A DNA stretch of 21,803 nt from Gemmatimonadota bacterium (GTDB lineage Bacteria; Gemmatimonadota; Gemmatimonadetes; Palauibacterales; Palauibacteraceae), in contig JAMJQV010000373.1 of assembly GCA_023554435.1 (NCBI GenBank), positions 1 to 21,803 on the forward strand, in the 5' to 3' direction. Shown here piece after piece: positions 1 through 7,621 of the stretch. Positions within the stretch are counted from its first letter, which is position 1; the number at the start of each line of letters is the position of its first letter. The position numbers were made by a program, and so were the translations under genes. The notes under the pieces are model-generated. The model saw only the letters and a list, made by a program, of their open reading frames with translations. It ran no database searches and was not told where the DNA came from.

Positions 1-482
1 GTGACCTTCTTTCCACCCAATTCCAGGAACTGACGATACGGAGGGACCCGAACTGCCCGGTCTGCGGGGAGGAGCCGAGCATCCGGGAGTTGATCGACTA
101 CGAGGAATTCTGCGGCGGAGCGACGGCGCCGCTCGCCGCTCCCCTGGAGCGTCCGCAGGTGGCCGAGATCGACGTCGAAGAGCTGCGCGCGCGGCTCGGT
201 TCGGGACGAGCGCCCATGATCCTGGACGTGCGAGAGAACCACGAATGGCGCATCAGCAACCTGGGACCCTACGGAGCCCGGTTGCTCCCGCTCGGCCGGC
301 TGCAGGAGATACTCGATGAGCTGGACCCGGAGATCGACCTGGTGATCTACTGCCGGACGGGACACCGGAGCGCCATCGCGGTGAAGCAACTGGCATCCGT
401 CGGATTCGATCGAGCTCTCAACCTGCGCGGCGGGATCAACGAGTGGGCGCGCAGGATCGATCCGTCGCTGCCCACGTACTGA
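1..482 (+). CDS. moeB: MoeB/ThiF-type sulfur-carrier adenylyltransferase with C-terminal rhodanese domain (3' part only)
   Basis: The gene enters from the left edge; the first complete codon is at base 3 and the stop is TGA at 480-482, so only the last 159 residues are seen. The first stretch reads RRDPNCPVCGEEPSIREL, which matches the second zinc CxxC motif near the end of the MoeB/ThiF adenylyltransferase domain. A rhodanese domain follows, with the active-site loop YCRTGHRS (catalytic Cys codon at 351-353) and the typical ending GGINEWARRIDPSLPTY. In this family the E1-like domain adenylates the C-terminal glycine of MoaD/ThiS-type beta-grasp proteins and the rhodanese Cys supplies persulfide sulfur for molybdopterin, thiamine or cysteine synthesis. 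Which carrier is used cannot be told from this fragment. A TTG inside the frame at 90 is not a credible start, because family sequence continues upstream of it. It ends 5 bases before the convergent serA stop. Confidence 0.85.
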   Translation, partial: DLLSTQFQELTIRRDPNCPVCGEEPSIRELIDYEEFCGGATAPLAAPLERPQVAEIDVEELRARLGSGRAPMILDVRENHEWRISNLGPYGARLLPLGRLQEILDELDPEIDLVIYCRTGHRSAIAVKQLASVGFDRALNLRGGINEWARRIDPSLPTY

Positions 483-487
483 GCGGT

Positions 488-2086
488 TCAAGCGTCCAGG
501 CGGACACCTCGCGCATACAGGATGGCGGGAAGCGAGCGCAGATCGGCCAGGACGTCGGCCTCGAGCGCCTCATCGAGTGACAGCAGGGCGAGCGCCTCAC
601 CGGTCTCCGGGTCACGAGCCTGGTGGAACTCCGCGATGTGCACGCCGGCAGCCCCCAGGCGCGTTCCCACTTCGCCCAGTACGCCCGGCACGCCCCTGCT
701 CTTGAAGATCAGGAGATGGCCACGCGGCTCGACTTCCACCTGGTAGTCGTCGATCCGGAGCAGGCGCAGACTCCCGTCTTCCTCCAGTCCTCCTCTCACC
801 ACGTGGACTTCATCTCCGGACCGGGCGGTTACCTCGAGCATCCCCCGGTAGCCGGTCACCTCGCCCATCCGCGAGCGCGACACGGACATCCCGCGCTCCC
901 CCGCCAGGGGCAAAGCGTTGATCAGGTTGGTCGAGGAGTCGAGGCGCACCTTCCATAGCCCGATCAGAACGGCGGAAGAAATCAGCCTCAATCCTCGCTG
1001 CACCTCGCCACCATAGCGCACGGACACCTCGCCCACGCCGCCCTGGGTCACTTCCCCCAGCACGGAGCCCAACCGTTCAGCCAGCTCCAGCACGGGCCGC
1101 AGGCGATCGCGATCGCTCCTGTCGTACGGGGGCATGTTCACTGCCGAGCTGTAGTCTCCCTCCAGGAGCGCGGCTTTCACGGAGGCCGCGATCTCAATCG
1201 CCACCTCGCGCTGCGCGTCATGCGTCGCGGCGCCCAGGTGGGGCGTGAGCACCAGGTTCGGGGCGTCCCGCAGCGGGTGATCAGCCGGCAACGGTTCGTC
1301 CTCGTAGACATCCAGCGCGGCCGCCGCCAGTCGTCCCTCCTTGAGCGCGGACGCCAGGGCCACCTCGTCGACGATTCCGCCCCGGGCCGCGTTCACGAGC
1401 ACCGCGTGCGGCTGGAGACGAGCGATACGCTCTGAGTCGAGCAGGCCCCGTGTCTCGGACGTCAGCGGCACGTGCAGGGTAAGGAAGTCCACCACGGGCA
1501 GCATGTCGTCAAGGTCCATCAACTCGACGTACATGTCGCGAGCTCGTTCCTCGGTCAGGTACGGATCGGCCACCACCACCTTCATGCCGAAGGCGCGGGC
1601 TCGCTGGATTACGATGGCGCCGATTCGACCGGCGCCGATGACGCCGAGGGTCTTGCCCGACAGCTGGGCTCCGCGGAACGCCTTTCGGTCCCAGCGACCA
1701 TCCCGCAGCGACCGGTCCGCCGGCGGAATGTGTCGCGCGGCCGACAGCAGCAGCGCAAACGCGAGCTCGGCCGTGGAGACCGTGTTTCCGGCCGGGGCGT
1801 TCATCACCGCCACACCCCGCCGGGTGGCGGCGTCCAGGTCGATGTTGTCCAGACCGACACCCGCGCGGCCCACGACCTTGAGATTCCCGGCCGCGTCGAA
1901 CAAATCCGCGTCCGCCTGCGTCCCGCTGCGCACGATCAAGCCGGCGGCGCCCGCCAGGCTCTGCTCCAGCTCGGCCCGGCTGCGGGCCGAGAGGTCCTCC
2001 ACCTGGAGCCTGTCGTCGGCCTCGAGGATCGCCACACCCTCCGTGGCGAGTGCATCCGCCAGTACCACCCTGGGTCGGTCGTTCAT
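488..2086 (-). CDS. serA: D-3-phosphoglycerate dehydrogenase, long form with ACT domain
   Basis: This 532-residue cytoplasmic enzyme oxidises 3-phosphoglycerate to 3-phosphohydroxypyruvate with NAD+, the first step of the phosphorylated serine pathway. The order is: split substrate domain at both ends of the catalytic part, Rossmann domain with GAGRIG at 151-156, catalytic Arg235 (NAARGG), Glu264 (YEDEP) and His283 (TPHLGAAT), an intervening domain from about 320 to 450, and a C-terminal ACT domain from about 455 (HLLIFKSRGVPGVLGEVG) to the end. ACT domains in this family bind serine for feedback inhibition. The length equals that of the long type-1 form known from actinobacteria. The ATG at 2086-2084 overlaps the stop of the upstream aminotransferase gene as ATGA, so the two are very probably translationally coupled and act in one pathway. 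Confidence 0.96.
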   Translation of the reverse strand: MNDRPRVVLADALATEGVAILEADDRLQVEDLSARSRAELEQSLAGAAGLIVRSGTQADADLFDAAGNLKVVGRAGVGLDNIDLDAATRRGVAVMNAPAGNTVSTAELAFALLLSAARHIPPADRSLRDGRWDRKAFRGAQLSGKTLGVIGAGRIGAIVIQRARAFGMKVVVADPYLTEERARDMYVELMDLDDMLPVVDFLTLHVPLTSETRGLLDSERIARLQPHAVLVNAARGGIVDEVALASALKEGRLAAAALDVYEDEPLPADHPLRDAPNLVLTPHLGAATHDAQREVAIEIAASVKAALLEGDYSSAVNMPPYDRSDRDRLRPVLELAERLGSVLGEVTQGGVGEVSVRYGGEVQRGLRLISSAVLIGLWKVRLDSSTNLINALPLAGERGMSVSRSRMGEVTGYRGMLEVTARSGDEVHVVRGGLEEDGSLRLLRIDDYQVEVEPRGHLLIFKSRGVPGVLGEVGTRLGAAGVHIAEFHQARDPETGEALALLSLDEALEADVLADLRSLPAILYARGVRLDA

Positions 2087-3195
2087 TCCAGTCCGCCAAT
2101 CCTGTCGTCGATCACTTCGTCGAGAACTGCGAGGATGGTCTCAAGTTCGGTCATCGTGTGGTCGCCCATATGGCCGATCCGGATGGTCGATGGCTTGAGC
2201 TTTCCATACCCCGGGGCCAGGGTGAACCCCTTCGCCCGGGCGGCAGCCACGATATCGGGGCCGGAGAGCCCGTCCGGAAGCGTGACCGACGTAACGGTGG
2301 GCGACCGGTAGCCTTCCGGTGCCAGCACCGAGAAGTCCCGACCGGTGCGATCCCCCAGTTCCTCCGCCCACGTCCACGTCCTCTCGGCCATTGCCTGGTG
2401 CCGGGCCCACCGAGCTTCGAGGCCCTCCTGCGTGATCCTCTCCATCTGCGCATCGAGCGCGTAGAACAGGTTCACGGCGGGAGTATTCGTGGTCTGGAAC
2501 TCCGGGGCCCTCCGCTCGAACTCGAGCAGATCGAAGTAGTAGCTGCGCGCGGGGATTTCCTCCGCCCGCTCCAGGGCCCGCCGCGAGGCCGCCGCCAGCG
2601 CCAGGCCCGGTGGGAGAGCCAGCGCCTTCTGCGACCCCGTGAGGAGGAAGTCCAGGTCCCACGCATCGAACTCGACCCGGGCCCCACCGACCGAGGTCAC
2701 CCCATCCACCGCGATCAGGATGTCTTCGTGCTCCCGAACGACGGCCGCCAGCTCCGCCACAGGGTTCAGAACTCCCGTGGAGGTCTCGGAGTGAACCACG
2801 GTGACGAGATCGTACACCCCGGGAGATGAATCGAGGGCCTCGCGGAGGAGCGCCGGCGTGTGCGGCGTTCCCCACTCCACGGCGAGCGCGTCCGCGGGGC
2901 GGCCACAACGTTCCGCGATCTTGTGGAACCGCGCCCCGAAGGCTCCGCCGACCAGGCACAGAATCCGGCCGCGGCTGAGGTTCGTGATCGCGGTCTCCAT
3001 GAACCCGGTGGCGGACGATGTGGAGACGTAGACCGGCCTGCGGGTACGGAAGAGACCCCGAAGCGCCGTGTCCATGCCCGAGAGGAGACGTTCCATGTCT
3101 TCCCCCCGGTGGCCGATCACGGGTCTCACCATCGCCTCGAGCACTTCGGGGCGGACTTCAGTCGGGCCGGGAAGGAAGAATCGGCCGAATTCCAT
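2083..3195 (-). CDS. class V PLP aminotransferase (serine--pyruvate/alanine--glyoxylate type; probable phosphoserine aminotransferase role)
   Basis: With the ATG at 3195 the protein has 370 residues and begins MEFGRFFLPGPTEVRPEVL, the normal N terminus of the serine-pyruvate/alanine-glyoxylate aminotransferase group. The frame is open upstream to 3405, with in-frame ATGs at 3237 and 3405, but that extension is not family-like; no clear Shine-Dalgarno sequence settles the start. Asp164 (AVDGVTSVGG) should hold the pyridine nitrogen of PLP, Lys190 (TGSQKALALPPG) is the Schiff-base lysine, and Arg339 (STIRIGHMGDH) the substrate carboxylate ligand. The gene overlaps serA by 4 bases (ATGA). Adjacent to serA, this class of enzyme can plausibly use 3-phosphohydroxypyruvate plus an amino donor to make phosphoserine, replacing SerC. 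That substrate is inferred from context; glyoxylate transamination is the alternative. Confidence 0.88.
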   Translation of the reverse strand: MEFGRFFLPGPTEVRPEVLEAMVRPVIGHRGEDMERLLSGMDTALRGLFRTRRPVYVSTSSATGFMETAITNLSRGRILCLVGGAFGARFHKIAERCGRPADALAVEWGTPHTPALLREALDSSPGVYDLVTVVHSETSTGVLNPVAELAAVVREHEDILIAVDGVTSVGGARVEFDAWDLDFLLTGSQKALALPPGLALAAASRRALERAEEIPARSYYFDLLEFERRAPEFQTTNTPAVNLFYALDAQMERITQEGLEARWARHQAMAERTWTWAEELGDRTGRDFSVLAPEGYRSPTVTSVTLPDGLSGPDIVAAARAKGFTLAPGYGKLKPSTIRIGHMGDHTMTELETILAVLDEVIDDRIGGLE

Positions 3196-3424
3196 GGGCT
3201 TCGTCACGATCACTCTGATTGGATCGGGCAACGGCATCCGGCGGTGTCCGAACGCTGTGGATCGGGCCAAGATCCTGCGCCCGAGCCCGTCGGGCAAGCG
3301 GTCCCTGAAAGTGGCCCCTCGTGAGGTTGACGCGGCTGCCGGCCGACCCGAAGTTGACGCTCCGGTCAGCGCATGTGCTGCCCGGTCAGGGAGGACCCGG
3401 TCCATTCACCAGCGAGCCTGCTCG
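3196..3424. other. divergent intergenic region between the aminotransferase gene and the small-gene pair
   Basis: These 229 bases separate divergent genes and must hold promoters both ways. I find no good sigma70-type pair on either strand. The octamer GTTGACGC occurs twice on the plus strand, at 3326-3333 and 3353-3360, 27 bases apart, and could be either -35-like sequence or an operator. Part of the region is also an open extension of the aminotransferase frame. Confidence 0.35.
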
Positions 3425-3685
3425 ATGCGATATCTCGTCATGACCCATGTTTCGCCGGAAGATGTCATCCGGCGGGCCAGGGAGTACTTCGCCGCCAACA
3501 CCCTCCTGGAAGTCGCCGACCAATCGAACGACATGATCCGGTTCGAGGGCGACATCGGGGTCGCGGCGATCCGGGTGGATCGCGAACACGGACACACGAA
3601 CGTGCACGCCGAAACGGACCGGGTGGTAGGACTCGACGTAACGGACATCACCAAGCGGTTCCTGTACACCCTGGAGCACGTATGA
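3425..3685 (+). CDS. uncharacterised small protein (86 aa), first gene of a coupled pair
   Basis: I do not recognise this family. The ATG at 3425 gives MRYLVMTHVSPEDVIRRARE, a sensible small soluble alpha/beta protein: strand, helix (about 10-24), then strands around NDMIRFEGD, IGVAAIRV and TNVHAETDR, and a terminal helix (DVTDITKRFLYTLEHV). There is no signal peptide, membrane segment, or Cys pair. The same frame is open upstream to about 3068, but that part is antisense to the aminotransferase gene and low in credibility. Its TGA overlaps the next start as ATGA at 3682-3685, so the two products are probably made together and may interact. No strong Shine-Dalgarno sequence is visible before the chosen ATG, so the start is moderately uncertain. 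Confidence 0.65.
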   Translation: MRYLVMTHVSPEDVIRRAREYFAANTLLEVADQSNDMIRFEGDIGVAAIRVDREHGHTNVHAETDRVVGLDVTDITKRFLYTLEHV

Positions 3686-3972
3686 GCGAAGATGCCGCCG
3701 GAACGATCACCGTTCGGCTCGTCATGCCGGATCGCTGGCTGGAGCACGTCGTTGAGCTCCCGACGCAGACGACCGTGGAGGACGCGAAGCGGATGGGCCT
3801 GCGGGCCATGCTCCTGAGGGATACGGACGAGCCCGCGGACTACTACGTCGAATACGCCGAGAGAAAGGTCGCCGATGAGGCGGCCAGCCTCGGGACCATC
3901 GGTTTCCGGTCCCGGGACATTCTCAGCATCAGGGCGTACGACCTGGGACACTATCGGGCGTTCGAGGGCTGA
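3682..3972 (+). CDS. uncharacterised protein with predicted beta-grasp (ubiquitin-like) fold (96 aa)
   Basis: The ATG at 3682 overlaps the upstream stop (ATGA). The protein begins MSEDAAGTITVRLVMPDRW and shows the order of a ubiquitin-like beta-grasp fold: strand (TITVRLVMP), strand (WLEHVVELP), helix after TTVEDAKRMGLRAML, strand (DYYVEYAER), and a late strand (SRDILSIRAYDL). The helix entry 'TTV-DAK-GL' is typical of small beta-grasp domains. The C terminus is HYRAFEG, ending in one glycine, not the GG of MoaD, ThiS or ubiquitin, so a carrier or modifier role is not established. Function is unknown. A MoeB-type E1-like gene lies about 3 kb upstream, which may be coincidence. The fold is a judgement from pattern alone. 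Confidence 0.7.
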   Translation: MSEDAAGTITVRLVMPDRWLEHVVELPTQTTVEDAKRMGLRAMLLRDTDEPADYYVEYAERKVADEAASLGTIGFRSRDILSIRAYDLGHYRAFEG

Positions 3973-4029
3973 GCTGGAGGACCCGGCGACTTCAACCCTC
4001 CGCGCAACGACCTGACGCGGGGACCTGTC

Positions 4030-5424
4030 TCAATACCGGCTGAAGTACGACCGCGTCTCCCGGAACACCAACCCGGAGAGCAGGAGCAACCCGATCAGGT
4101 TCGGCAGCGCCATCAGGCCATTCATCACGTCCGATATCAACCACACGACGTCCAGCTCAACCACCGCGGCCACCGCGGTTACCGCGACGAACAGAAGCCG
4201 GTACGGAACGATGGCCCGGGACCCCACCAGGTACTGCAGGTTGCGTTCGCCGTAGTAGGACCAGCCGAGGATCGTGCTGAAGGCGAAGAAGCTCAGACAC
4301 AGGGCCACGAGGTTCTGTCCCCACGCTCCCGGCAGCCCCGTCGAGAACGCCTGCTGGGTCATCGAAGCCCCGTCGAGCCCCATTTCCCAGGCGCCCGTGG
4401 AGAGGATCGCGATGCCCGTGAACGTGCATACCACGAGCGTGTCGATGAATGTCTGCGTCATCGAGATGAGGGCCTGCCGGACCGGTTCGCGCGTCTGCGC
4501 CGCAGCCGCAGCGATCGCACCGGTGCCGAGTCCCGACTCGTTCGAGAACACGCCGCGGGACACCCCACTGCGAATGGCCTGACTGATGGTGTAGCCGACC
4601 GCTCCGCCAGCCGCCGCCTGCCCGTTGAACGCGTGCTCGAACACCAGCCGGAACGCGTCGGGGACCCGATCCAGGTTGAGCAGGAGAACCAGTCCGGCCG
4701 CGCCGATGTAGAGAAGGATCATCACGGGTACGAACACGCCGGTGAACCGTCCGATCGACTTGACGCCCCCCAGGATCACGGTGGCCACGAGGAATGCTGT
4801 CGCAAGGCCTATCGCCAGCCGGGATAACCCGGTGACGTTGCTCACGGCCTCCGCGACGGAGTTGGACTGGACCCCGTTCCCAATGCCAAAGGCCGCCAGC
4901 GTCGCGAACAGGGCGAAGCTGATCGCCAGTACCCGTCCCAGGCTTCCCCATCGGATCCCGTTTTCCAGGTAGTACATGGGTCCGCCGGATTTCTCGCCCC
5001 GGATGTCCGTCTCCCGGAAGCGAACGCCGAGCACCGCCTCCGAGTACTTGGTGGCCATTCCGACCAGGCCGGTGACCCACATCCAGAAGAGCGCCCCGGG
5101 CCCACCGGCGGAGATCGCGGTTGCGACACCCACGATGTTGCCGGTTCCGACGGTCGCGGCGAGGGCCGTCATCAAGGCCTGGAAGTGCGAGATATCGCCT
5201 TCGGCTCCCGCTTCGCTGCGCTTGAAGAAGGCGAGATAGAGAGCGTGCCCCAGCTTGCGGAATTGCAGGCCCCGGAGGAGCAGGGTTAGATATACGCCGG
5301 TCCCCACGAGCAGAACGATGAGCGGAACACCCCACACCGCGTCCCTTACCGCGGTCACCCGCTCGAGGATTCCGACGTCCACGGTCTGCGACAGGAGGGC
5401 CGGCAAGCCTGCGATCCTGGTCAT
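4030..5424 (-). CDS. AGCS family sodium:alanine/glycine symporter
   Basis: A 464-residue inner-membrane protein with about ten or eleven hydrophobic segments. The family signature is clear at 91-110 (TVGTGNIVGVATAISAGGPG), followed by WMWVTGLVGMATKYSEAVLG and then KSGGPMYYLENG, which are the conserved Na+/substrate-site regions of AgcS/AlsT/DagA proteins. The family imports alanine, glycine or related small amino acids with Na+. Length and layout are normal. The chosen ATG at 5424 gives an N-terminal periplasmic or re-entrant stretch (LLSQTVDVGILERV) before the first membrane segment (WGVPLIVLLVGTGVYL). It is a single gene, divergent from the DbpA-domain gene and convergent with the small-gene pair, so no operon partner points to the substrate. 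A strict substrate call is not possible. Confidence 0.93.
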   Translation of the reverse strand: MTRIAGLPALLSQTVDVGILERVTAVRDAVWGVPLIVLLVGTGVYLTLLLRGLQFRKLGHALYLAFFKRSEAGAEGDISHFQALMTALAATVGTGNIVGVATAISAGGPGALFWMWVTGLVGMATKYSEAVLGVRFRETDIRGEKSGGPMYYLENGIRWGSLGRVLAISFALFATLAAFGIGNGVQSNSVAEAVSNVTGLSRLAIGLATAFLVATVILGGVKSIGRFTGVFVPVMILLYIGAAGLVLLLNLDRVPDAFRLVFEHAFNGQAAAGGAVGYTISQAIRSGVSRGVFSNESGLGTGAIAAAAAQTREPVRQALISMTQTFIDTLVVCTFTGIAILSTGAWEMGLDGASMTQQAFSTGLPGAWGQNLVALCLSFFAFSTILGWSYYGERNLQYLVGSRAIVPYRLLFVAVTAVAAVVELDVVWLISDVMNGLMALPNLIGLLLLSGLVFRETRSYFSRY

Positions 5425-5487
5425 GTCGTTCCGATCAGGTGGGTGTGGACGCGATGAGCGCCGGGTAGACTAGGGATGTGCCGGGCA

Positions 5488-5511
5488 CCCCGTCAACCGT
5501 TTTTTGCGGGG
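5488..5511 (+). other. stem-loop upstream of the DbpA-domain gene
   Basis: CCCCG-T-CAA pairs with TTG-CGGGG around a short loop that includes part of a T6 run, giving eight base pairs with one bulged T. If transcription starts upstream (a TAGACT at 5466-5471 is a weak -10 candidate), it lies in the 5' leader about 35 bases before the ATG at 5547. Role unknown. Confidence 0.35.
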
Positions 5512-5546
5512 AACAGAATCAGAGTAGAGAGAGAGCGTTGGTGGAT

Positions 5547-7112
5547 ATGTCGAACGAGTCGAGTCTGAGCAAAATCGCGGCGTCGATGGGATTCCGGGAG
5601 GTGCCCGAGGTCCTGGCGGCGGCTGAAACACCGATTGACCGGGGCCACCACCTCGCCCTCGCCGTGGGTCGGGGGTCGGGTGTCGAGGCCGTCTACTCGC
5701 TGGCGGTCAGCGGGGCCTGTAGTTCGGAGTCCGGGCTTCAGGCCCTGGTTCTCGTCCCCACGCGGGATCGGGCCACGGAAGTCGCGCTGGCGATCCAGCG
5801 CTCGGTCGGCGAGCGGGGCCTGCGGGCCGGAGTAGCGACCCTGAGACCGGACGGCAGCCTGGACGTCGAGGCCGCGGCCGTGCAATGCCTCGTGGCGCGC
5901 CCGTCTCTTCTCCTGCCCGAGATTCGACTCGGACGGCTCGGCCTCGGCGGGCTGGCCCTGCTGATCCTGGACGGAGTCGCCGATCTCGAGGACCTGGACG
6001 AGTGGACCTCGGTCGATCCCCTGCTCGACACGCTCGGCGGAGACACGCGGCGTATCGCCGTCACGCGGCGGGTAGACGAGGAGTTCCAGAAACTCGTGAA
6101 GCGGCAGCTGCCGAGGGGCCGCCGCTGGCCGGATAGCGCTTTCGAGGAATCCGAATCGCCCGACCCCGCGGAGGGTGGTTATCCGGACCGGCTCGAGGTG
6201 GGCCTCGGGGCAACGGAGGAGGAGCGACTGTCTCTCCTGGTCCGGGCCCTGTCCGGGCGTGCAGAGGCCCGGGTCCGGTGCCGGACCGAGGGTGCGATCC
6301 GCAGCGTCGGAGCCGCTCTCGAGAGCGAGGGATTCACGCTCGGAGAGCCCGGCGACGACTGGGACGTGGTGGCCACGAGGCCGAAAGCCGGGGCTGCAAC
6401 CGGTACGACACGGGCGTGGTTCGGGCTTCCTTTTTCGATCGAGTCGCTGATCGCCGGGCCCGGTGATCACGCCGTGGCGCTCGTGGACACGACGCACAGC
6501 GCACACCTCGAGATCCTCGCGCAACGAGCAGGCATTTCGCTCCGCTATCTCCCGGGCTCCCTCCCCGCCACCGAGTTGGACCCGCTGGGACAGTTCCGAT
6601 CGCTCGTGCGCGCCCGAGTGGAGAAGGGCGGCACCGACGCCGAGTTGCTCGTTATCCGACCACTGGTCGAAGAGTTCGGGACGGCGCGAGTGGCAGCCGC
6701 GCTGTCCGACCTGCTGCGAAGGTCCGGCGGTGGCGATGCGGCCGTTCGACCGTGGGCCGACGTCGAGGCAGCGTCGCGCGGTGGAGAGCAGACGAGGGCC
6801 ATGCAGCCGTCCCCCGGGCGCACGACAGGCGGCGCGTCAGCGGGTGGACCGGCTCATCGTGGAGCTAGGGGCTCGTGGTCACGGGTGTTCATCGGGGCCG
6901 GCAACCGGGACTCGGTGAAGGTGGGAGACCTGGTGGGAGCGATCACGGGTGAGACGGGCATCGCCGGTGGCCAGATCGGGAAGATCGAGATTCGCGGTAG
7001 TTTCTCGCTGGTCGAGATTGACTCGCAGGTCGTCGACCGGGTGATCGAGAAACTGAACGGCACCCCGATCCGTGGACGCGAGGTGACCGTGAAGCACGAC
7101 CAGGGGCGCTGA
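5547..7112 (+). CDS. degenerate DEAD-box RNA helicase-like protein with C-terminal DbpA RNA-binding domain
   Basis: Start taken at ATG 5547, preceded by GGTGG; a GTG at 5478 would add 23 unconvincing residues. The 521-residue chain lines up with CsdA/DeaD along its length, but the helicase motifs are lost: LAVGRGSGV (38-46) where AxTGxGKT is expected; VLVPTRDRATEVA (68-80) still resembles motif Ia; VARPSLLL (116-123) sits where TPGR belongs; LILDGVADLEDL (139-150) replaces the DEAD motif; RIAVTRRVDEEFQKLVKRQL (169-188) replaces the SAT region. The second RecA-like domain lacks recognisable HRxGRxxR. The last about 75 residues (SRVFIGAGNRDSVKVGDLVG to GTPIRGREVTV) are a well-kept DbpA RRM-like domain, which in DbpA binds rRNA. 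No ATPase is expected; an RNA-binding or ribosome-associated role is inferred. Single gene, convergent with the HU gene. Confidence 0.82.
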   Translation: MSNESSLSKIAASMGFREVPEVLAAAETPIDRGHHLALAVGRGSGVEAVYSLAVSGACSSESGLQALVLVPTRDRATEVALAIQRSVGERGLRAGVATLRPDGSLDVEAAAVQCLVARPSLLLPEIRLGRLGLGGLALLILDGVADLEDLDEWTSVDPLLDTLGGDTRRIAVTRRVDEEFQKLVKRQLPRGRRWPDSAFEESESPDPAEGGYPDRLEVGLGATEEERLSLLVRALSGRAEARVRCRTEGAIRSVGAALESEGFTLGEPGDDWDVVATRPKAGAATGTTRAWFGLPFSIESLIAGPGDHAVALVDTTHSAHLEILAQRAGISLRYLPGSLPATELDPLGQFRSLVRARVEKGGTDAELLVIRPLVEEFGTARVAAALSDLLRRSGGGDAAVRPWADVEAASRGGEQTRAMQPSPGRTTGGASAGGPAHRGARGSWSRVFIGAGNRDSVKVGDLVGAITGETGIAGGQIGKIEIRGSFSLVEIDSQVVDRVIEKLNGTPIRGREVTVKHDQGR

Positions 7113-7126
7113 GCCGCGTCCAGCCT

Positions 7127-7411
7127 TCAGCCCAGCGTTTCGCGCAGCGGCTTCCCCGGACGGAAGGTGATGGAAGTGCCTGCCGGGATGCGGATCGGGT
7201 CCCCCGTTCGGGGATCGCGGCCCACGCGAGCTTCACGGCGTCTGGGGACGAAGCTCCCGAATCCCGTGATCCGGACCGTGCGTCGTCTCCGGAGCGCCCT
7301 GGAAATGACCCCGTTCCGGGGATCGAACAGACCCTCCACCGCCAGGGCCGCGTCTCCCCTGGACATGCCGGTGGCCCGTGCCAGCGCATCGGTAAGCTCG
7401 GTTCGGTTCAT
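7127..7411 (-). CDS. HU/IHF family nucleoid DNA-binding protein
   Basis: A 94-residue member of the bacterial histone-like family. It starts MNRTELTDALARATGMS, the usual N-terminal helix pair, and has the conserved turn ITGFGSF at 49-54 and the DNA-intercalating beta-arm segment RVGRDPRTGDPIRIPAG, followed by TFRPGKPLRETL. HU/IHF proteins dimerise and bend DNA in the nucleoid. Between the second helix and the first strand it has FDPRNGVISRALRRRRTVRI, which is a few residues longer and more basic than typical HU. GGAG lies upstream of the ATG at 7411 but somewhat far. It is a lone gene, with its tail 14 bases from the convergent DbpA-domain gene. Whether it works as homodimer or with a partner is not visible. 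Confidence 0.93.
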   Translation of the reverse strand: MNRTELTDALARATGMSRGDAALAVEGLFDPRNGVISRALRRRRTVRITGFGSFVPRRREARVGRDPRTGDPIRIPAGTSITFRPGKPLRETLG

Positions 7412-7621
7412 CCCGGGACTCTCCGCCGTCGTTGCGGCCGTCGTGGTTTCGCCAGCACCCGCTTGCTCGATCGTCTCTCAACGTTCGGCCCTCACCGAAT
7501 CCCGGCAACCCTGCGGGACCCGGGGACAGGCCGGCAGCAGCCGGGGCCGTACTGACGGGGCAGAGGCAGCCGTCGTATATTTCGACATCATGTATCCGCT
7601 CTACGGGCCCGGCGACCACAT
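7412..7621. other. divergent intergenic region between HU and K+ channel genes
   Basis: About 210 bases between divergent starts. The plus strand holds the tentative channel promoter described separately. I see no convincing gene, and no clear promoter on the minus strand for the HU gene. Confidence 0.4.
7552..7581 (+). promoter_or_regulatory. putative sigma70-type promoter of the K+ channel gene
   Basis: CTGACG (7552-7557) and TATATT (7576-7581) are separated by 18 bases, and the latter is the only strongly AT-rich hexamer nearby. The predicted transcript would start near 7588, giving a leader of roughly 34 bases before the ATG at 7622. Confidence 0.4.

Noticed and set aside
2141..2959. A 272-codon frame on the minus strand within the aminotransferase gene
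   Set aside because: Same-strand frame shadow, Gly/Arg/Pro-rich, without domains.
3196..3405. Long N-terminal extension of the aminotransferase (70 residues)
   Set aside because: Arg/Ser/Ala-rich, not family-like, and includes the divergent promoter region; kept as possible but not preferred.
3973..4029. Terminator between the beta-grasp gene and the AGCS gene
   Set aside because: A CCGCG/CGCGG stem of five pairs with an 11-base loop is present, but weak and without T run.
7105..7140. Terminator between the DbpA-domain gene and the HU gene
   Set aside because: Only a five-pair GCTGA/TCAGC stem with a 14-base loop and no T run; too weak to call.
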